From: an uncultured Solirubrobacteraceae bacterium
GTDB taxonomy: Bacteria > Actinomycetota > Thermoleophilia > Solirubrobacterales > Solirubrobacteraceae
NCBI GenBank assembly: GCA_955652345.1
Contig: CATPBV010000287.1
Location: 1-10,556 of the forward strand
DNA length: 10,556 bases
Reading direction: 5' to 3'
Part shown: positions 6,891 through 10,556 of the stretch, piece after piece
How the letters are laid out: each line of letters opens with the position of its first letter
Numbering within the stretch: position 1 is the first letter of the stretch
Notes under the pieces: model-generated
What the model was told of the DNA's origin: nothing
What the model saw: the letters and a program-made list of their open reading frames with translations, nothing else
Databases searched by the model: none
Made by a program: the position numbers and the translations under genes

Positions 6891-6898
6891 TCCTCCGC

Positions 6899-7207
6899 TC
6901 AGCGCTTGCGTCGCAGCAGCCGGTCGGGCACCGGAACGGGAGAGAGCCTCTGGGCTGCGAGCCGGGCGAACTGGCGTGGATCGGCCTTCAGGACAAGCAT
7001 CGCGAGCTCGGCTCGCTCGCTCGTCGTGAGCTTGCTGGGACGGCCACGTCCGCGGCGCATCAGCTGGAGAAAACGCCGGCGATCGTCGGGACCGAGCTTG
7101 TTGTAGTGCTCGCGGGCGAGGATCGCCACCTCCGCCACGGCGTACAGCCTGGCGATCGGGACCCGCCGCAGCATGGCCACGCGCGCGAGCAGCTTGGCGG
7201 TCTGCAT
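6899..7207 (-). CDS. conserved hypothetical basic protein, 102 aa
   Basis: Predicted mostly helical, strongly basic protein: MQTAKLLARVAMLRRVPIAR at the start, then REHYNKLGPDDRRRFLQLMR, a basic RRGRGRPSKL linker, a second helical part (TTSERAELAMLVLKAD) and a tail RLSPVPVPDRLLRRKR. I recognise this as the type of small protein widespread in actinobacteria (helix, LxPxDRRRxLxLxRRGRGR, RLSPxPxPxRL), but no function is established that I know of; the charge would suit nucleic acid or ribosome contact. ATG 7207 is chosen because the conserved part starts there; an upstream in-frame start at 7318 would run through the divergent promoter region. No ribosome binding site precedes it, but TACACT lies 7 nt upstream, so translation may be leaderless. 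Its stop is 8 nt before the next start; it seems to lead the operon. Confidence 0.75.
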   Translation of the reverse strand: MQTAKLLARVAMLRRVPIARLYAVAEVAILAREHYNKLGPDDRRRFLQLMRRGRGRPSKLTTSERAELAMLVLKADPRQFARLAAQRLSPVPVPDRLLRRKR

Positions 7208-7277
7208 CGCAGCGAGTGTAGGGGGAGCGGCGCGGCGGCTCGGGCAACCCGGACTAGCACTTGTACCGTTCTCGGCC
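7208..7277. promoter_or_regulatory. divergent promoter region with two candidate -10 boxes next to start codons
   Basis: These 70 bp separate the start codons of two divergent genes. On the minus strand TACACT (7220-7215) ends 7 nt before ATG 7207. On the plus strand TACCGT (7264-7269) ends 8 nt before ATG 7278. Both fit the TAnnnT -10 pattern, and neither gene has a Shine-Dalgarno sequence. This would place transcription starts at or within a base or two of each ATG. Good -35 boxes are not apparent at 16-18 nt. Confidence 0.45.
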
Positions 7278-7787
7278 ATGGAGCTCGAGCAGGCGATCCG
7301 CAGCAGGCGAACGCACAAGGCGTTCGCACCCGAGTCAGTCCCCCGCGAGCTGCTCGACGAGCTGCTCGAGCTGGCGCGATGGGCACCAAATCACCATCTG
7401 ACGAACCCTTGGCGCTTTCGCGTACTCGGACCCGTGTCGCTGAGCAGGCTGAAGGACGCAGCCGGGCCCGAAGCGGCGACGAAGCTCGACCGCGCTCCGA
7501 CCCTGGTCGCGGTCAGCGCGCTTCGCTCCACGGATCCCGTCCAGGACCTGGAGGACATGTGCGCGGCGGCATGCGCAACCTACGCGGTGCTGCTGGGGGC
7601 TCACGCGCGTGGGCTTGCGGGCTACTGGCGAACCCCGGCAGTGCTCCGAACCGATGCCGGCTGCGCCGCGGTCGGGATCGGACCGGATGAGCGATTCGTC
7701 GCGCTCATCCATCTGGGGTGGCCGCGTCAGGAGAAGGAGCCGCCGGAGCGAGCCCCAGCGAGCGACGTGATCTCGTATCTCGACTGA
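7278..7787 (+). CDS. nitroreductase-family flavoprotein (YdjA-like)
   Basis: A 169-aa protein of the short, single-domain nitroreductase type. These bind FMN as homodimers and reduce nitroaromatics, quinones or other electron-poor compounds with NAD(P)H; the true substrate here is unknown. The start ELEQAIRSRRTHKAF carries the arginines (9-11) that hold the FMN phosphate in this family. LARWAPNHHLTNPWRFRVL (32-50) is the second hallmark, close to the YdjA pattern. EDMCAAACATYAVLLGAHARG (92-112) is the central helix, and the end has VALIHLGWP (141-149). ATG 7278 is preferred over in-frame positions upstream (from 7173) because the conserved family start is at this Met and the earlier frame runs into the divergent gene. 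The stop shares one base with the next start (TGATG), so the esterase is probably translated by reinitiation. Confidence 0.88.
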   Translation: MELEQAIRSRRTHKAFAPESVPRELLDELLELARWAPNHHLTNPWRFRVLGPVSLSRLKDAAGPEAATKLDRAPTLVAVSALRSTDPVQDLEDMCAAACATYAVLLGAHARGLAGYWRTPAVLRTDAGCAAVGIGPDERFVALIHLGWPRQEKEPPERAPASDVISYLD

Positions 7788-8443
7788 TGGCACGCTTGGT
7801 CTACCGCGAGCGCCCAGCCACTGGTGAGGCTGAGGGCCTGCTGGTCCTGCACCACGGTCGCGGCGCCGACGAGAGCGATCTGCTCCCGCTCGCCGACCTG
7901 CTCGACCCGGACCGCCGGCTGCACGTGGTCACGCCGAGGGGTCCGTTGCCGTTTCCCGGCACGTTCGGTTATCGGTGGTACGAGCCTCGCGAGGTCGGCT
8001 ATCCGGATCCGAACACGTTCCTGAGCTCGTACCGAGCGCTCGGCGAGTTCCACGACGAGCTCCGGGAGCAGACAGGCCTCACGCCCGAGCAGACGGTGCT
8101 CGGCGGCTTCTCGATGGGGACGGCGATGAGCTACGCGCTCGGACTCGGCGCCGACCGGCTGCCTCCGGCCGGGATCCTCGCGCTGTCGGGCTTCATCCCG
8201 AGCGTCGAGGGCTGGGAGCCCAGCCTGCACGATCGGCGGAACACCCAGGTGCTGATCGCCCACGGGCGCAACGATCCGGTGATCCCGGTGTCGTTCGGGC
8301 GCGCAGCACGCGAGCTTCTTGAACCCGCAGGAGTCCCGGTGGACTATCGGGAGTCCGAGGCCGCCCACAACATCGATCCCCGGGATGTCCCGCGCATCGT
8401 CGGGTGGCTGGAGCGGGCGCTCCCGCGCCGGGCCACCGACTAG
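7787..8443 (+). CDS. alpha/beta hydrolase, phospholipase/carboxylesterase family
   Basis: A 218-aa cytoplasmic serine hydrolase of the small carboxylesterase (YpfH/acyl-protein thioesterase-like) family. The fold landmarks are LLVLHHGRGAD (18-28, oxyanion hole), GGFSMG (106-111, nucleophile Ser109), LIAHGRNDPVIP (156-167, Asp163) and EAAHNID (191-197, His194), giving a complete Ser-Asp-His triad at the usual spacing. No signal peptide or lid domain is apparent, and the length is normal. It should cleave short-chain esters or lysophospholipids; the physiological substrate cannot be read from sequence. ATG 7787 overlaps the nitroreductase TGA by one base, so the two form a coupled pair, perhaps acting on the same class of xenobiotic or lipid. 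Confidence 0.9.
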   Translation: MARLVYRERPATGEAEGLLVLHHGRGADESDLLPLADLLDPDRRLHVVTPRGPLPFPGTFGYRWYEPREVGYPDPNTFLSSYRALGEFHDELREQTGLTPEQTVLGGFSMGTAMSYALGLGADRLPPAGILALSGFIPSVEGWEPSLHDRRNTQVLIAHGRNDPVIPVSFGRAARELLEPAGVPVDYRESEAAHNIDPRDVPRIVGWLERALPRRATD

Positions 8444-8458
8444 CTCGAGAGTAAGCGC

Positions 8459-8491
8459 GAGCGGCCGGGACCCGCGTGGTCCCGGCCGCTC
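8459..8491. terminator. bidirectional terminator, perfect 14-bp stem
   Basis: GAGCGGCCGGGACC (8459-8472) and GGTCCCGGCCGCTC (8478-8491) pair without mismatch around a 5-nt loop, inside the 61-bp gap between convergent genes (esterase and phosphoesterase). There is no T-tract on either side, but stem strength and position strongly suggest termination on both strands. Confidence 0.8.
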
Positions 8492-8504
8492 ATCTCGGCT
8501 GCGG

Positions 8505-10442
8505 TCAGCGTCTAACCGGAACTCCCGTTTCCGGATTGAGAACGCCGCCGCCATTCGGTGACCCGTCGAACTTGAACAGACCCGCAAGGTCGAACGGCAA
8601 TCCGGCCGCCCGGTTTCTCGCCGTGAGGACGTGATCCGCCGACCCGTCGATGCTGGGCAGGCCCCAGTTGTACTCGACGAAGTTGATGATCGACGCCTGA
8701 TTGCTCAGGTTGTGGTCCACGCGGTTGTGACGCGCGAACGGTGAAATCACCAGGAGCGGAAGCCGCGGGCCGAAGCCGCATCTTCCCTGCTCGCCGTCGA
8801 GCGGCGCCCGGGTCTGGTGCCGTGGCCCGCACAGCCCGGACGTGAGCGGGCTGTTCAGCACGGTGTCGCTCAGGTTGTCGGCCGGTGAGATCGACGGGTT
8901 GGTGACGCCGCTGTAGGCATGGTCGTACCAGCCGTCGGAGTCGTCGTACGCGATCACCACCGCCGTGCTTGACCAGTCCGGGCTGCGCATCAGCGCGTTG
9001 ATCTCACGAACTACGAACAGCTGCTCGTCCCGCGGATCGGAGTAGGCGGCGTGGCCGTCCTGGTAGCCCGGCGCCTTGACGAAACTGACCGCGGGCAGCG
9101 CCGACGCCGGGAGTCTTCCCTTAGTGATCGCCGCCACCAACTGGTTGAAGTCGGTGATGTCGTACTGGTGGTTGGGGGTGTTGAACTGCGGCACTCCGTC
9201 CTTATAGCTCTGGGTGTCGCGGCCGATCTGCCGTAGGCCCGCGAGCGTGTCGACGCCGTGCGCGGTCGTGATCGTGAGGTGGTGCGGGTTCGCGGTCGAC
9301 GCGTAGTAGTTGAACGGCTCGTGGTGCGGGATGTAGTCGTTCTTGTAGCCGTACTGGCCGTTTCCGCCGAGTCGGACGCCGACCGGGTGAACCGCATTGC
9401 ACAGCCCGTAGTTCGACGAGTGGGGGATCTTCTTGTTGAAGCCGGCAGCGATGAACTGGTTCGGGATGAAGGTGCTGGTTGACTGACCCGTCTTCCCGAT
9501 CGCACTAAGCGCGTCCCTGTAGTTGGTCGTTGGATGGTTGCCGCCTTGGAACCAGCCCCAGGAGAGCCCCGCGTGGTTGAGCACATCCCCGATGTTCTGG
9601 CCCGACATGCCGACCGCGTCTCGATACGAGCAGTCGTCCCAGTAGGGCTGGGCGTCGCTCGTCAGTGAAAAACCGCCCTTGCCATCAGCGGTGATGTCGC
9701 CGTCCGGCGAGCTGACGCTCGAGATCGGCGGGTTGTTGGCCTGATGTGAGGTGTCGACGTGGCCGGTGGTCCCAGCGACGAGGTTGATCGCCCCCGGCGT
9801 GGACGGCCCGAACGTCGTTCCGTACGAGTTGTCGCTCATCGCGAAATGCTGGGCGTAGTTCCACAGCGCGGTGACCGTGTTGCCGTCGTAGTAATTCATG
9901 ACGGTGTTGGCATTGCACGGTGCGCCCGATGGGGACGTCCCCGAACCGGTTCCCACGCTCTGGACGAACTGATCCATCCTGCCCCGGTTGAATGCCTGCT
10001 GTTCGCTCGGATACTCGTGGTTCTGATCGCATGTCAGCTGTCCGCCGGGGCTTCCGGCGAGTCCCGTCGCGCTCGAGTCGAGCCTCTGCGGAAGCGCGCT
10101 GTTCGGGTTCGTGGCCAGCAGGTTGCTCGCGTGGCGCAGCGCCGGCGGCAGCGAGTCAGCCGTCGCGGGCGGGAGCCCGTCGACCGCCGGCGTCCCCGGA
10201 GCTGCGGCGAACGTCTGGCCGTCGGTGTTGGCCGCGTTCGGATACGTCCCGAAGTAGTGATCGAACGAGACGTTCTCCTGGAAGATGACGACCACATGCT
10301 TGATTGGGGTCGTGGTGCGCAGGTCTCCCGAGGCGGCCGCGCCGGCCCGCCCCCCGGCGCTCGCCCCCGCGCTCGCGACGGCGGTGGCCGCGCTCACGCA
10401 GAGCAAGCCGAGCAATCCCACGACGATGCGCCTAGGCGCCAT
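8505..10442 (-). CDS. secreted phosphoesterase, AcpA/phospholipase C family
   Basis: A 645-aa exported enzyme of the acid phosphatase/phospholipase C superfamily, which hydrolyses phosphate monoesters or phospholipid head groups outside the cell. N-terminus: MAPRR, a hydrophobic stretch (6-24), then Ala/Gly-rich sequence, consistent with a Sec or Tat signal, though no twin-Arg motif of standard form is seen. Family landmarks: IKHVVVIFQENVSFDHYFGT (47-66; Glu56, Asn57 and Asp61 in the metal-site region), MSDNSYGTTFGPSTPGAIN (202-220; Ser214 where AcpA-type phosphatases carry the nucleophile, whereas phospholipases C have Thr), YDDSDGWYDH (499-508, further metal ligands), then CGFGPRLPLLVISPFAR (555-571) and NQASIINFVEYNWGLP (581-596). 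Several Cys suggest disulfides. The start is ATG 10442 because AAGGGAG lies 6 nt upstream; an in-frame GTG at 10475 lacks this. PHO-like repeats lie further upstream. Confidence 0.92.
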   Translation of the reverse strand: MAPRRIVVGLLGLLCVSAATAVASAGASAGGRAGAAASGDLRTTTPIKHVVVIFQENVSFDHYFGTYPNAANTDGQTFAAAPGTPAVDGLPPATADSLPPALRHASNLLATNPNSALPQRLDSSATGLAGSPGGQLTCDQNHEYPSEQQAFNRGRMDQFVQSVGTGSGTSPSGAPCNANTVMNYYDGNTVTALWNYAQHFAMSDNSYGTTFGPSTPGAINLVAGTTGHVDTSHQANNPPISSVSSPDGDITADGKGGFSLTSDAQPYWDDCSYRDAVGMSGQNIGDVLNHAGLSWGWFQGGNHPTTNYRDALSAIGKTGQSTSTFIPNQFIAAGFNKKIPHSSNYGLCNAVHPVGVRLGGNGQYGYKNDYIPHHEPFNYYASTANPHHLTITTAHGVDTLAGLRQIGRDTQSYKDGVPQFNTPNHQYDITDFNQLVAAITKGRLPASALPAVSFVKAPGYQDGHAAYSDPRDEQLFVVREINALMRSPDWSSTAVVIAYDDSDGWYDHAYSGVTNPSISPADNLSDTVLNSPLTSGLCGPRHQTRAPLDGEQGRCGFGPRLPLLVISPFARHNRVDHNLSNQASIINFVEYNWGLPSIDGSADHVLTARNRAAGLPFDLAGLFKFDGSPNGGGVLNPETGVPVRR

Positions 10443-10448
10443 GCGAAT

Positions 10449-10455
10449 CTCCCTT
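10449..10455 (-). promoter_or_regulatory. ribosome binding site of the phosphoesterase
   Basis: AAGGGAG on the minus strand, 6 nt before ATG 10442. It is the clearest Shine-Dalgarno sequence with normal spacing in the window and decides the start codon. Confidence 0.8.
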
Positions 10456-10499
10456 GGTCGGGTGTTGCGCGCCAATCTCCCATCCGCGCCGCGGCCTGA

Positions 10500-10539
10500 G
10501 GTGACGGACGTGTGAGCGGGCTGTAGCGGGGATGTGAAC
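10500..10539 (-). promoter_or_regulatory. PHO-box-like array of four 11-bp-phased half-sites
   Basis: Reading toward the phosphoesterase gene on the minus strand, heptamers GTTCACA (10539-10533), CGCTACA (10528-10522), GCTCACA (10517-10511) and CGTCACC (10506-10500) recur exactly every 11 bp. PhoB, actinobacterial PhoP and RegX3 bind direct repeats with this period; the Streptomyces unit is GTTCACC plus four bases. Matches to it are 6, 2, 5 and 5 of 7. The array ends 57 nt before the ATG of a phosphatase-type gene, a fitting target. Confidence 0.5.
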
Positions 10540-10556
10540 GGTCAGCGCGTCAGGTC

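Noticed and set aside
6273..7106. 277-codon plus-strand frame opposite the membrane fusion gene
   Set aside because: Arg/Gln-rich translation without motifs; the opposite strand encodes clear membrane segments and a SAM domain.
6891..7247. N-terminal extension of the membrane fusion protein
   Set aside because: It overlaps the 102-aa gene, is Arg/Pro/Ala-rich with no structure, and GTG 6890 follows the upstream stop with a GGAGGA.

Overview
This is a high-GC window carrying eight complete protein genes and one partial gene, with no RNA genes, insertion sequences or CRISPR arrays that I can see. Codon use, the CYP135/CYP138-like P450, the 102-aa basic conserved protein, possible leaderless starts and a secreted streptogramin-lyase-like propeller with a paired-Cys C-terminal domain suggest a soil-type actinobacterium. 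My best guess is the Thermoleophilia (Solirubrobacterales); that lineage is inferred from protein style, not proven.

Layout, left to right. (1) 1-231, minus: the N-terminal part of an ECF-type RNA polymerase sigma factor whose 3' end lies outside the window and which has no ATG, GTG or TTG at the expected start. (2) 342-2539, plus: a class II glutamine amidotransferase and a cytochrome P450 joined by a GTGA stop/start overlap, so probably one translationally coupled unit. (3) 2540-2710: a convergent intergenic region packed with inverted repeats, including two tandem related imperfect palindromes. (4) 7207 down to 2711, minus: a four-gene run (102-aa basic protein; membrane protein fused to a spermidine-synthase-like domain; two-domain rhodanese; secreted seven-bladed propeller) with gaps or overlaps of 6 to 20 nt, probably one operon. 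(5) 7208-7277: a 70-bp divergent control region. (6) 7278-8443, plus: a nitroreductase and an alpha/beta hydrolase overlapping by one base (TGATG). (7) 8459-8491: a perfect 14-bp stem-loop between convergent genes, a likely bidirectional terminator. (8) 10442 down to 8505, minus: a secreted AcpA/phospholipase-C-type phosphoesterase with a good ribosome binding site. Four 11-bp-phased half-sites lie upstream of it and resemble a PHO box.

The clearest functional story is the last one: a secreted phosphatase or phospholipase under what looks like phosphate (PhoB/PhoP/RegX3-type) control. The other units look like ordinary accessory metabolism: an oxidative P450 step, sulfur transfer, a flavin reductase with an esterase, and an extracellular propeller. 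I see no defence system, prophage or complete biosynthetic cluster. The most novel-looking elements are the tandem palindromes after the P450, the possible pair of leaderless divergent promoters, and the three-blade periodicity of a streptogramin-lyase-like propeller with no histidine at the usual catalytic spacing.
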